A stretch of DNA of 64,000 nucleotides from Rhinopomastus cyanomelas (GCA_013400115.1 VXBP01005607.1:295839-359838), one strand, 5' to 3'; shown: positions 23,743-33,855, counted from the first letter of the stretch. Program-made: numbers and translations. Notes: generated by a model from the letters alone, not told the origin.

Positions 23743-23814
23743 GTTCAGCTGGCAGAGAAAGAGAGACGAATAAAGGAACTGGCATCCCAGTTGGAGCTCC
23801 TCAGCACTGGGAAG
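23743..23814 (+). CDS. TAX1BP1: TAX1BP1 exon 13 (24-codon in-frame exon)
   Basis: Residues 523-546: VQLAEKERRIKELASQLELL followed by STGK. Acceptor CAG, donor GTATCG at 23815, phase 0 at both ends, so inclusion or skipping would not shift the frame. It resembles the VQLAEKERHIRHL segment of the longer mouse form, whereas the human 789-residue form as I remember it goes from DNYK directly to ELKRSLE. May be alternatively spliced. Confidence 0.88.
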
Positions 23815-25117
23815 GTATCGTCGGCGTTACGGTTACTGTTTGTAAATTAACACTTGTGAGGCTCTTTGGTTTGAGGAGCTTCACATTGTTTTTAAGCATC
23901 AATTTTACTCTTTAGGCATCATTTTCCACATGTAGATTCTTTGCCAAAAGTCTTTTAAAGCACAAGTTCTCTTCATGCCCGTGTACGTTTCCAGTTGTAG
24001 ACCATTATATACCAGCTTCCCAAAGGTGACTCGGCTTTTAACGGTCCTTGGACTTCCTGTTCTGCTGCAGTGGTCCAGGATATTGTCTGTAGAAGGAACC
24101 AACAGAGAGGTCACAGTTCTGAAAATGGCTTCTTTCTGCTGTCTAGGATGACCGTCGGTCCAGGATCCAAAGTAGCTGTTTGTAGCTAGGAATGAATCTC
24201 TGTAAATGAATGAGAAGAGCCTGCAGAACACAGGAACCCCCCCCAGCAGCTTTTGCTTGTGTTCTTTTACCTTCTCAGCAGCATCACTGTTGTTCTACAA
24301 GTTCTCAGTGGGCTTTCAGCCTCCTTCCTGCCTCATTCCTCTCACTTCTAAAAGAAAGGTTCAGCCTGTTGTGGCTGGACTAGGCTGATGCCAGCTTAGT
24401 GCCTGTCCTGCTTGGCTGTAGAGAAAATATTACTGGGCTTGTGCTGCAGCCTTTCATCCTCGAAGGGAACATCAGGGGAGACAGTTTGTTTCAGACAAAC
24501 TCTGGCCCTGATACTTGAGGTGTTCCTGGCGGGCAGGGAACACAATTAGTGAACCTGACTCCCTCTGGAATCCTGAGACAAGACGTGACTGGAGCACGCG
24601 TCGCGCGACAGTTTAATTGTCTGTTACTGGTTGTGATTATTTTTGCTTCCATCTCGTGTCACCTGTGAGTAAAGATGTAGATGTTTCAGCGGGGCAGTCT
24701 CCAGGTTTCTCGTGACGTGTGCGCACAACCAGATCCTCTCCACATCTGCAGGTCTCTCAGTGACTGCTTGTGATAATAAGAGCAGCCTGACGTGCGACAG
24801 TAGTGACTTCTGTAAACTCCAGCTGGAGAAACATCTTTATCAAAAGAGACAGATACTCCGACAGGGCTCTAACGTTTAAACACGTGGAGATGGACTGCTG
24901 CGTTCAAGAGTGCCCTGTCCAGTTGAATTCATGACCACTGCTGTCACACCAGGCATCTTGAAATAGTCACGCTAACTTTCTCACGTGGGAGGTGTCGCTG
25001 AGGTATCACCTGGCAGTTCGTCAGAGCTAGGCTTCACTGAAAAGGGAGACGCGAAAACGTCTTCATTACTTTCATGGTGGTGTCGTGGAAAGGGTTAGGA
25101 TTCTTCAGATTGGGGGA

Positions 25118-25576
25118 CAGAACTGCTGGAGAGGGTTCAGTGCGGAGCCCCAAAGGTAATGAAGCAAGTAGAACATCTCCCTGCTGAGGAGAGGCTGAGG
25201 GAGCTGGGTCTGTGGAGCTTGGAGAAATGGACACTGAGGGGTGACCTCATTAATGTCTATAAATATGTGAAGGGTAGGTGTCAGGAGGATGGAGCCAGGC
25301 TCTTCTCAGTGTCATCTAGTAATAGGACAAGGGGCAGTGGGTGTGAGCTGGAACAGAGGAGGTTCCACATCAACCTGAGAAGGAACTTCTTCATGGTGAG
25401 GGTGACAGAGCACTGGAAGGGGCCACCCAGCAGGGTTGGGGAGTCTCCTCCTCTGAAGACGTTTAAAACCCACCCAGATATGTCCCTGTGTGACGTGGTC
25501 TAGGTGGTCCTGCTGTGGCAGGAGGATTGGACCGGATGATCTTTTGAGGTCCCTTCCAACCCCTAATGCTCTGTGA
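25118..25576 (+). mobile_element. CR1 LINE 3' fragment, best preserved copy
   Basis: Sense copy of about 460 bp with an uninterrupted C-terminal ORF2 frame (DLINVYKYVKGRCQEDGARL, RRFHINLRRNFFMVRV, KTHPDMSLCD), then the 3' tail. The open frame at 25159-25503 is this fragment, not a host gene. A useful reference for the other copies. Confidence 0.93.
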
Positions 25577-26297
25577 GTAGGTAGGAAATCCAGCATAAAC
25601 AGGTACTTCATAAAACCAGGAATGTACAGACTGGAAAACTGGAATTAATTTCAGACTAAGCTATCCTAAGTGTTTTGTAAACTCGAGCTTCTTAAGTAGT
25701 TGGTACTGAAATTGTTTCTTTTGAAGCCAAGATGGTGTCTGTCATGGATCTCGCTCATCCTTCTCTAATTCAAAAAGGCAAAACAGCATTTAAGGTTTTT
25801 TTTGAACCTACTTTAGCTGGAGGGAGTAATTTTTAAACAGGAAACAACTGCAATAATAATGTGTGGACCTTATAAAAGTTTGAAACTTTGTCTACTAAAT
25901 TTATAGTTGTTTGCATTAGGGAGAAGACCCAAAGTGCCCTGCTAGACTGGAACCACGATGAAAAGCTTCAGCGCAGGAGAGTAAACAGCTTTTTGATTTG
26001 TGCTCCATTAGCAGTGTTAGTTTACAGATGCCACCAAACACAGCATGCCAAACGTCTTCTCCTGCTGTCTCGTCACTCTTATAAAAGTGACTTGGTTTCT
26101 GTTTTATTTACATACTGAGGTGCAGCCTTTGATTCTGTCTATTGGGGGTTGGCTTCTAAACCCGGCTCCACTGCCCCGGCTCCCCAAGCTCTGGCTGAGG
26201 CTGTTTTATAGCACCTTTTTACAGTCACTTTGATCTACATCCTGTTTCATCTTGTGTGATGCTAAAACCAGTATTAATGCCTCTGCCTTGGAGGGAG

Positions 26298-26697
26298 GTG
26301 ATTGTCCCCCTGTACTCGGCACTGGTGAGGCCACACCTTGAGTACTGGGTCCAGTTTTGGGCACTTCACTACACAGGAGGCATCGAGGTGCTGGAGTGAG
26401 GGCAGAGGAAGGTAACGAAGCTGGGGAAGGGCCTGGAGGATAAATCTTACGGGGAGAGAGTTGGGGCTGTTTAGTTTGAGGAAGAGGAGGCTGAGGGGAG
26501 ACCTCATCTCTCTCTACAACTGTCTGAAAGGACACTGTAGAGATGTTGCTGCTGGGCTCTTCTCACAGATAATTAGTGACGGAAGCAGAGGGAAGGGCTT
26601 CAAGCTCCAGCAGGGTAGGTTTAGATTGGACATCAGGAAAACATTCTTCATGGAGAGAGTGCTCGGGCACTGCCCAGAAAGATTCATAGAATCACAC
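26298..26697 (+). mobile_element. CR1 LINE fragment of another subfamily
   Basis: Sense. Contains the CCCTGTACTCGGCACTGGTG block and an ORF2 C-terminus reading DLISLYNCLKGHCRDVAAGL. It breaks off after GAGTGCTCGGGCACTGCCCA without a normal tail, 57 bp upstream of the exon 14 acceptor, so it crowds the branch-point region. Confidence 0.88.
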
Positions 26698-26754
26698 TTC
26701 ACACTTAGCCAGGATTCCTCAGGTTAATGGCACTTCTGACTTTGAATTGTGCAG

Positions 26755-26929
26755 GAGCTTGGCAGGACACCAGGCAGCCAAGCTGCGAGGACGATGGAAG
26801 GCCAGCTTGCACAACAGATGCTGCACTTCCGCAACCCCTATTCGGAAGAAAATGGAGCAGTTCCCGCGGTGCCGAGTAGACTGCCGGTCCTGCAGTTCGG
26901 AAACCCTTACGCAGTTCAGGAAAGAAGAG
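26755..26929 (+). CDS. TAX1BP1: TAX1BP1 exon 14 (central linker)
   Basis: Residues 547-604 plus one base of Asp605. The 5' half (ELGRTPGSQAARTMEGQLAQ) is diverged. The 3' end LPVLQFGNPYAVQERR matches mammalian QPVLQYGNPYASQETR. This is predicted disordered linker between the coiled coil and the zinc fingers. Acceptor CAG at 26752-26754, donor GTAGTG at 26930. Confidence 0.96.
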
Positions 26930-27260
26930 GTAGTGAGCTCCACCCCGACCCCCAGATGATTTCTCTCACTGTTTCAAAAGCAATGGGTGGTTCTAATGCA
27001 GCTTAAACACCAACAGCATTTGTGCTGGTGTACAGAGCCTTTACAGGTTGATGAGAATCAACATTAAGTGCCTTCACTTTACTGGGTCAATAAGTTAGAG
27101 GTTTAAGAAGCACCTTTTGAAACAGCTGATGTCTCTTCTGTTACTTTATGTTGTCTGAACCAAAAAGTGTTTTAAGTGTTGATGTTTGTAAAATGTAGCA
27201 TGTCTGTAATCTCCAAACCCAACCCGTACTGAGCGGAGATGCTCTAATTTCTTCATGCAG
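26930..27260 (+). other. TAX1BP1: TAX1BP1 intron 14
   Basis: 331 bp, unique, nothing recognised. Acceptor CAG at 27258-27260. Confidence 0.9.
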
Positions 27261-27409
27261 ATGGAGCGGATGGTGCTTTTAATCCTGATGAGATCCAAAG
27301 GCCACCCGTTAGAACTTCCTTCTGGGAGCTGGAAGATGATGTGGTGTGTAGCCAGCCTTCACGCAACCTCAGTCGGCCTGATGGTTTAGAAGATCCTGAG
27401 GATAACAAC
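27261..27409 (+). CDS. TAX1BP1: TAX1BP1 exon 15 (linker; GC donor)
   Basis: Completes Asp605 and encodes residues 606-654: DGADGAFNPDEIQRPPVRTS then FWELEDDVVCSQPSRNLSRP and DGLEDPEDNN. Strongly conserved with mammals. The only donor that keeps phase 0 at a sensible place is GCAAGT at 27410-27415, giving a GC-AG intron. The next GT (27414) would shift the frame relative to exon 16. FWEL followed by acidic residues (625-631) resembles an LC3-interacting motif not present in the human sequence as I recall it. Confidence 0.93.
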
Positions 27410-27475
27410 GCAAGTTACCTTTTCAATTTCATCTTTAACTTTGTGTTTACTAATGAGGAATCAAGAGCTGCACAT

Positions 27476-28270
27476 GGGTTTTGGTGTCTAAGGAGCTCGG
27501 TGTGTTGCGAGGTTTTTGGTGTCTAAGGAGCTCGGTGTGTTGCGAGGTTTTTGGTGTCTAAGGAGCTTGGTGTGTTGCGAGGGTTTTGGTGTCTAAGGAG
27601 CTTGGTGTGTTGTGAGGGTTTTGGTGTCTAAGGAGCTTGTTCTGTTGTGAAGTTTTGGTGTCTAAGGAGCTCGGTCTACTGTGAGGTTTTTGGTGTCTAA
27701 GGAGCTTGGTGTGTTGTGAGGGTTTTGGTGTCTAAGGAGCTTGGTGTGTTGTGAGGGTTTTGGTGTCTAAGGAGCTTGGTGTGTTGTGAGGGTTTTGGTG
27801 TCTAAGGAGCTTGGTCTGTTGTGAGGGTTTTGGTGTCTAAGGAGCTTGGTNNNNNNNNNNNNNNNNNNNNNNNNNNNNNNNNNNNNNNNNNNNNNNNNNN
27901 NNNNNNNNNNNNNNNNNNNNNNNNNNNNNGTGTAAGGAACTTGGTTGAGTATGGGGTTTTTGGTGTCTAAGGAGCTTGGTGTGTTGTGAGGGTTTTGGTG
28001 TCTAAGGAGCTCGGTGTGTTGTGAGGGTTTTGGTGTCTAAGGAGCTTGGTGTGTTGTGAGGTTTTTGGTGTCTAAGGAGCTTGGTCTGTTGTGAGGGTTT
28101 TGGTGTCTAAGGAGCTTGGTCTGTTGTGAGGGTTTTGGTGTCTAAGGAGCTTGGTCTACTGTGAGAGTTTTGGTGTCTAAGGAGCTTGGTCTGTTGTGAG
28201 GGTTTTGGTGTCTAAGGAGCTTGGTCTGTTGTGAGGGTTTTGGTGTCTAAGGAGCTTGGTCCATTGTTAG
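27476..28270 (+). repeat. 35-bp minisatellite, about 22 units, interrupted by gap
   Basis: Head-to-tail units of mostly 35 bp with core GGTGTCTAAGGAGCTTGG followed by TGTGTTGTGAGGG variants. The 5' units carry GTTGCGAGG, later ones GTTGTGAGGG. Units next to the gap on the right are diverged. It starts about 65 bp after the exon 15 donor. The true copy number is unknown because of the Ns. Confidence 0.95.
27851..27929. other. Assembly gap, 79 N
   Basis: Run of N inside the minisatellite. The assembler probably could not resolve the array, so real length may differ from 79 bp. Confidence 0.99.
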
Positions 28271-28454
28271 GTAAATCTGGAATTTAGTTTCTCCTCTGGT
28301 TTAGGTGAAGTTTTCTACCTTTGAAGACGAAAACTCTGCACATCAGTTGATGATAACATACTTCTTCGGTCCCTTGAGTTACTGACAGCTTGTTTTGATA
28401 TTAGGACAGTAGCTACTGAATCTTTCTAAAGGAAGAGGAATCTTTTACTCAGGA

Positions 28455-28755
28455 TTGTAGAGATGTTGGTGCTGGTCTCCTCTCACAGATAATTAAGTGT
28501 CAGAAGCGGAGGGAAGGGCTTCAAGCTTCAACAGGGTAGGTTGAGATTGGACATCAGGGAAAAAGTCTTCACGGAGAGAGGGGTCAGGCACTGGAATGGA
28601 TGTTGGCCGAGTCCCCATCCCTGGATGAGTTTAAAAGTTGCTTCTATGTAGTGTCAGGGGTTATGGTTTAGGGGTGACCTTGTAGAGTAGGGTTGATGGT
28701 TGGACTCGATGACCCCAAGGGTCTTTTCCAACCTGAATGATTCTATGATTGTATG
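28455..28755 (+). mobile_element. CR1 LINE 3' fragment, distinct subfamily
   Basis: Sense copy from TGTAGAGATGTTGGTGCTGG to ATTCTATGATTGTATG. Its tail reads GACTCGATGACCCCAAGGGT, the same subfamily as the antisense copy at 11851 and the copy at 44616. Confidence 0.9.
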
Positions 28756-29895
28756 AAATCCAAACCTCAACTTATCGTATGTGGTAGAAGGAGGGCTCAA
28801 AAACATCTTCCTAGTTTTGTAACTAGTGTGTAGGAAATAAAACAAAAAACATGTGGAGGATTCTGATGCTGGTTAAGTCCTGAGTGGACAACCTCTGCTG
28901 GATACTTCGTTCTAAAGGATGAAGGCTTAAGTCTCTCTTGCAGACTGGCACTTGTTAATTTCTGTTCTGAGAGGTATTTAGAAGGTGTATATTAGAGAGG
29001 TATTTAGAAGAGCTGACTGACTGCTGCCTAAAGCTGATTGAGTTGAGAGATTCTCACTGACTTCATGTTCAGGGCTTTCTGTGGTTTAACAGAAAAGCAC
29101 TTGGCTTTTCCTCGTGGCTCAGTGAACACTTTTGGTATAAAACACCGGTGTTGGTAACACACTGGGCCATATATAGTTTCAGCTGAACACAAACAGGTTT
29201 ATTCCTCTTCCTTTTATTCCAAGTTCCTTTGCTCCTTCAAAACCATGAAGCAAGCAGTACCCTTCTGCAAAGAACCGTGCTCTTTGCAAGTACAGGGGTG
29301 TCATGACCCGGTCCTCATTTAGTCTAGTTTGCCACATTTAATTGCTATTAACCTTTGCAGAAACTGATCAGTGTTCAGACAGGCATGATTTCAGCCTGGT
29401 GCTCAGCACCTCTAATAGAGAAAATTGTATTTCTGCCTCCTGCCTTTTGCCCCCAGTGTCCATTACTGGGAGTAATTAGAGGAACTGTCAGAACTTGGGC
29501 AGCCTGTTCAGGATCTAAAATGTGAGCTTCACGCTCTCGCCCACCTTCACATTCTGCATATTTAATCTGATCATCCTGACGTCGATAAGTAATACGACAA
29601 GCTCTGCTCTTCTCGAGGCATCTGCTTCAGTTTAATGAGCAGGGTGTTCTTCCTGATCTGTGTGCTTTGCCCTCTTGCAAACCCAGGAGAAACACTGCTA
29701 GAGTCTTGTGCTCATTTGCTGACACAGCTTGGGTTTGGTAACGAGATGGAACAGGGACGTTCAGCTTGGCAAACGGGGCCTTTACATCAAGTCGGAGGTA
29801 TCTCCTCCTTTTTTCACTTTGAAATAAGAATCGGTCGCTGGCTCTCCCCAGAAATTCTGGGTGAAGTGCACAGTCTGCGTTGCAGTGAGCGTGCC

Positions 29896-29971
29896 TGAGG
29901 GATGTGGACAAGCTGCAGAGGTGGGCCCAGGTAGACCTCATGAGGCTCAGTAAGGCCCTGCGCAAGGTCAA
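29896..29971 (+). mobile_element. CR1 ORF2 internal fragment
   Basis: Short sense piece (GACAAGCTGCAGAGGTGGGC, then AGACCTCATGAGGCTCAG) matching the part of CR1 ORF2 just after the reverse transcriptase core. No tail attached. Confidence 0.7.
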
Positions 29972-30608
29972 TGCCACATGTTGGTAGTCCTCAAGTTGTA
30001 AAGGCTTTGCTTTTGTGAGGCCCATTCCAGTGCTTAAAACAAGGGAGGGAGCATTGTTGAGGCTGTGAGTTGACGTGAAGGGCAGCACCAGTTTTCTGTT
30101 GGTCTGTACTCTTGTGTTTGCTCCCAGCAGAATCCTCTTTGTTCAGACTCTTGTCCTCTTGTCGCCACTTTATCTTTCTGGCTGTCCTGTTTGCTTTCTT
30201 CTGCCATCAAAGCAGTGTTTGGCCTGTGGTGGAGCTCTTTAGGTACTGACTTCCTGCAGGCTGCTTTGTCAATTGCCTGGGACAAGTGGGACCCCTTAAA
30301 TTCTTGTCTAGCGGTGTAAGGTGATGGTGACATCCCCGCGCTGGCTTTAGTAGCTTCACCTGCTCGGAGTTGTAGACCAGGCGAGGAGACCTGCAAATGC
30401 ATCTCAATTTCTGTTTAGTGTTGCTGCTGTGCTCTGGCTTTGTTTGCCCAAAGCTTTGCGCCTTGGGAGTGAGCGCTTCCGTGTATTTGGTTGGATGAGC
30501 AAAACCCATCAGTTCCGTGTGACTCAAAGACTTGTCACAGCTCTCTGTAGCTTTGGCTTTGGAACTCTTCGGCCAATGGAACGGTGATTTCCAGAGGGAC
30601 CAGCTGGT

Positions 30609-30635
30609 CTGTGTTAACCCCCAGCACACTTACAG
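30609..30635 (+). repeat. 27-bp direct repeat, copy 1
   Basis: Starts CTGTGTTAACCCCCAGC. Exactly repeated at 31245-31271; the flanks are unrelated. Confidence 0.85.
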
Positions 30636-31244
30636 TGGTGGTGTTGTGTAGAGCGGCTGAACCGCTTCAGATTCCAGTCATCTGCTCCGCACTAAGGTTC
30701 CGTTTGCTCACGCTCCCGTAACTGACCCAGACGCAGCGGGTAATTTCTAGCACAGGTAGGGATGGAGAGATCTGCAAACAAAATGTATCTGTGTCCTTCA
30801 AGCTGAAGTGTAAGAAACCTAGACCTGATTACAGATGGCAGGAAGCCCAGAGGAACTGTCCTGAGACTTGTAGGCAATATTGTTAGTCCCAGTCCAAACT
30901 TGGGGGGGATGGAGAGTGAAACTCTTGGCAGCTGACAGTCAGGTCAAGATACTTTGTGAGATGACTTCAAAACAGCCTTTCTTCTAGAGAGAAGCCTGCC
31001 CCCCACACTTCATTAGGCTGATCTTACCCTGGCAGCCCATTACTGCGCCCCGTGCAACATGGCTCCAGTTACGTGTTGGGAAACCATACCCCTGGCAGAC
31101 AGGGAGAGACCTCCTGGAAGAGTTGGGTTTCAGTCCCTCGGCAGCGCTGCATCACAGACAGAAAACACACGGTCTCATGGCTGCTTTAAAGCCTGAGATG
31201 GGTGTGGTTCTGCTTGCTGCTGCGTGTTGAAATGATCGGTAGGG

Positions 31245-31271
31245 CTGTGTTAACCCCCAGCACACTTACAG
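31245..31271 (+). repeat. 27-bp direct repeat, copy 2
   Basis: Exact copy of 30609-30635, 636 bp downstream. The inner part runs from TGT to ACA, but there is no other sign of an LTR. Confidence 0.85.
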
Positions 31272-32913
31272 GCACAGGGGCTGGCTTCTAATTTATGACT
31301 GGCAAGTGTGAAAGTAGTATTGAGAGGAAATGGGTTAGTTTTGGTAAAACTGTGCAAGTTGTGCTTATTTCCGACAGCGGAGGCCTGGCTCTCCTTTCTG
31401 CCTCTTCTAGTGACAGCCCCTCCCTTTCTTACCCCGTTTTACTGCATAAAACAGGCTCCTGATTTGTATGATCGATGGAACTTGGGGCCGTTGTAAGGAG
31501 TCAGAGTTACAGTCCAGTGAGAGTAGCTGGCTCATGATGTTAATTCTCTCACCTCATAGTTCTGAATTCAGGAGGCCTGGGGCACTGGTTGTGCTGCACA
31601 GCCACCCGGCCAGCCTCTGGGTACGTGGTGTCAGGCTCTTTCATAAGGACCTGAGGCCACACAGCAACGGTGTGCCATCACTGCAGGGCACTGCACAGGT
31701 GCTGGGCTACATATGACTGCCCTGCTCCTTCTGGCTTTTGAGTCTTGAGCAGATGAGGGATCGTTTAACCACGGCAGAGCAGCAGGTTTTGAAACGCCAG
31801 GATGAGAAGCAAAATGTAGCTTCATTGATAGGAGTAAAGACCGTAGCTTTGGTTGGACCAGGTGGGAGAAACGGGGCCGTCGGCGATTGTGAACCAAGAC
31901 CGCAGGCTGGAGCCAAGAGAGTTGGGTACTGCACAGATCCACGTAGTTCTGGCTTTCTTCTTCCTCCTTCCAACTTAGCATCTTTTTATGCTGTTTTCTT
32001 CCCCTGATGCTGTCAGCTTTGACATTTCTGTGCTTATTTAACTCTTAGTTTCATCACAGAGTAAAGAAGGTGCTTAGACACCTTCCTTCTCAGGAGGAGC
32101 TCTCGGGACGTAGTCACTGTGGGCAATCCTCATCCTGAGATCATAGAATCATTACGGATGCTGCAGGCAGATTTCTTTCTCCTTTTGTGAGAAGTTGAGG
32201 AGCAGCATGTTCCCCTGGGCCTGGCCTGCCTTGCTGACCCCACACAGGCTGGGAGGCGGAAGCCTGCCCGTCAGCAGGGTCAGCCCAGCAGCGCCTGCTG
32301 CAGCTGTTGACGTGCTGTTTGGTCCGTGACGGGACAGCACAACTGACAGAGCTGTAGAGAAGCAGCAGCCAAACGAGGCGACTGACGGCCGCGTGGAACA
32401 CGTGACACGCTTGGCTGCCGAGAGCAGCACGGGCAGGTCGCTCGGGCTGAACCCCGCGGCTGCGTTCCCCTTGCTGCCGTGCAAACGGAGCGATCTCTGA
32501 AGTCTGACCTGACGTGCTGCTGTCTACAATTTCGAGCTTAGCTCTTGATAAGATGATGTTCTGGTTTGTAGTGCGGAGCCCGGCGCTTGGTTTAACACAG
32601 CTCCCTCTGTTCTGCCTCAGCCCCCAGGCGCTAGCGTCGAGGTGACCCGCGTTGCCGCAGTTCCTGTGCTCGCAGGAGCGTTCCGGCAGCGCCGGCACCG
32701 ACTGCTGCTCCAAGTACGTGGTCTAAAGGCAGCCTGTGTTTAGCTCTTGTGTTCACCAGCCAGGGCTCCCTTCTGTGCACCACAGTAAAACTTGGGCAGC
32801 AGAGGTGGTAGAATCAGAGGTGGCTTTTTCATCCGTGTTTCTGCCCCATAACAAAAGTGCATTTGGAGGGGAACCTAGCGAGTGTCACTGACAAGACTTC
32901 CTTCTCCCAGCAG

Positions 32914-32999
32914 GACAACGCCAACGCCGTACCTTCTGCTCCCGATCCTCCAAGCCTTCTCTTGCACGAACGCGGAACAGGCTTCTGCTTTGACTCCAG
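32914..32999 (+). CDS. TAX1BP1: TAX1BP1 exon 16 (linker before zinc fingers)
   Basis: Residues 655-682 plus two bases of Ser683: DNANAVPSAPDPPSLLLHER followed by GTGFCFDS, matching mammalian DENVPTAPDPPSQHLRGHG and GTGFCFDSS. The acceptor is a tandem CAGCAG (32908-32913). Using the first AG would start the exon at 32911 and add one Gln. Donor GTAAAT at 33000. Confidence 0.95.
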
Positions 33000-33653
33000 G
33001 TAAATGACAACAACCTTTCACTGGCCTTTAATGGTGTCGATAGGTTTCGGTGTAACTGGACCTTCTTACCTTAAGGAGGTGGAGATGAAAAACTGTCGAA
33101 CAGATTCTGCGCCCTCCTGGTTTACAGCCGGCGGTGGGAGAACACGCTGCTGGCCTGGCCAGGCCGTGTGCGCTCACCTTGTTTTGACGGAACGCGAACA
33201 ACTTCTTCAGTAAATGAATGAAGAACTTGGTTTCTGCCCCCTCTCCCCTCTTTCCAGCCTCATTGTGAACCTAAGTTTAGAGCTTTTATAAAGTGCTGTG
33301 TTTGCTGAGAGCAAGCTTTTACGAGAAGGGAGAGCGGTTTCCCGTGGAACCGCTCGGCCGTTGAGACGTCCAATAGCTTCGCGTCCAGCGGTAGCTGGAA
33401 TCCTGTCAGAATCCCGTTGCTTTGAAAACACCAGCGTGCTCTGCAGTTCCCACGCAGGACTGCTGCAGCGGTGCGGAGCGCTTTGAGCAGAGACGCTGCA
33501 GTGAACCGCGTGCTACTGGCTCAGACACAAACGCTGCTCGAGTTCAGTTTGCAGTAACGTTCTAGACTTGGGCGGCAGCAGGATCCCGCTTCCAATCGTG
33601 ATTTTGCAACCGCAGATGAAATAACCGTTTCCTTTTCTCTCCCCCTCGCAAAG
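33000..33653 (+). other. TAX1BP1: TAX1BP1 intron 16
   Basis: 654 bp, unique and moderately CpG-rich. No CR1 or other element recognised. Acceptor AAAG at 33650-33653 after a C/T tract. Confidence 0.9.
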
Positions 33654-33855
33654 CTTTGACGTGCACAAGAAGTGCCCCCTTTGCGACGTGATGTTTCCAC
33701 CCAACTACGATCAGAGCAAGTTTGAGGAGCACGTCGAGAGCCACTGGAAGGTGTGTCCCATGTGCAGCGAGCAGTTCCCGCCGGACTACGACCAGCAGGG
33801 CTTCGAGAGGCATGTCCAGACGCACTTCGACCAGAACGTATTAGACTTCAACTAA
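33654..33855 (+). CDS. TAX1BP1: TAX1BP1 last exon (two zinc fingers, PPxY motifs, stop)
   Basis: Completes Ser683 and encodes residues 684-749 plus TAA (33853-33855). Two UBZ-type C2H2 fingers are visible: Cys690, Cys693, His709, His713 and Cys717, Cys720, His736, His740. Each contains a PP-x-Y motif (PPNY 698-701, PPDY 725-728), which in the mammalian protein recruit the ligase ITCH; the fingers bind ubiquitin and myosin VI. All zinc ligands are intact. Ends QNVLDFN where human has QNVLNFD. Confidence 0.98.

Larger units (their letters stand above)
23815..26754 (+). other. TAX1BP1: TAX1BP1 intron 13
   Basis: 2.9 kb holding two long CR1 copies (25118-25576 and 26298-26697). The second ends 57 bp before exon 14. 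The rest is unique; nothing else recognised. Acceptor CAG at 26752-26754. Confidence 0.88.
27410..32913 (+). other. TAX1BP1: TAX1BP1 intron 15 (GC-AG)
   Basis: 5.5 kb intron with donor GCAAGT and acceptor CAGCAG. It holds a 35-bp minisatellite (27476-28270) with an assembly gap inside, CR1 copies at 28455-28755 and 29896-29971, a 27-bp direct repeat (30609-30635 and 31245-31271), and a CpG-richer part at about 32240-32720. Several open frames of 100-190 codons here lie in GC-rich sequence and lack homology. Confidence 0.88.

Noticed and set aside
25159..25503. 114-codon open frame that looks protein-like
   Set aside because: It is the C-terminal ORF2 block of a CR1 LINE, repeated many times in the window; not a host gene.
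27414..27419. GTTACC as the donor of exon 15
   Set aside because: It would end the exon in phase 1, while exon 16 is in phase 0 from either AG of its acceptor. The protein after the junction would be out of frame.
27476..28270. CRISPR-like or telomere-like array
   Set aside because: Units are contiguous without spacers and the 35-bp unit is not telomeric. A simple minisatellite in a vertebrate intron.
29627..30629. Overlapping minus-strand frames of 122-153 codons in intron 15
   Set aside because: GC-richer sequence lacking stops by chance. Frames overlap each other and show no family motif, start context or exon structure.
30609..31271. Solo LTR or small retrovirus bounded by the 27-bp repeats
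   Set aside because: No polypurine tract, primer-binding site or gag/pol similarity, and LTRs are longer than 27 bp. Kept only as an unexplained direct repeat.
32141..32713. 190-codon minus-strand frame, the longest in the window
   Set aside because: Lies in the CpG-rich part of TAX1BP1 intron 15. Composition explains its length; no homology recognised, and a second frame overlaps it on the same strand.
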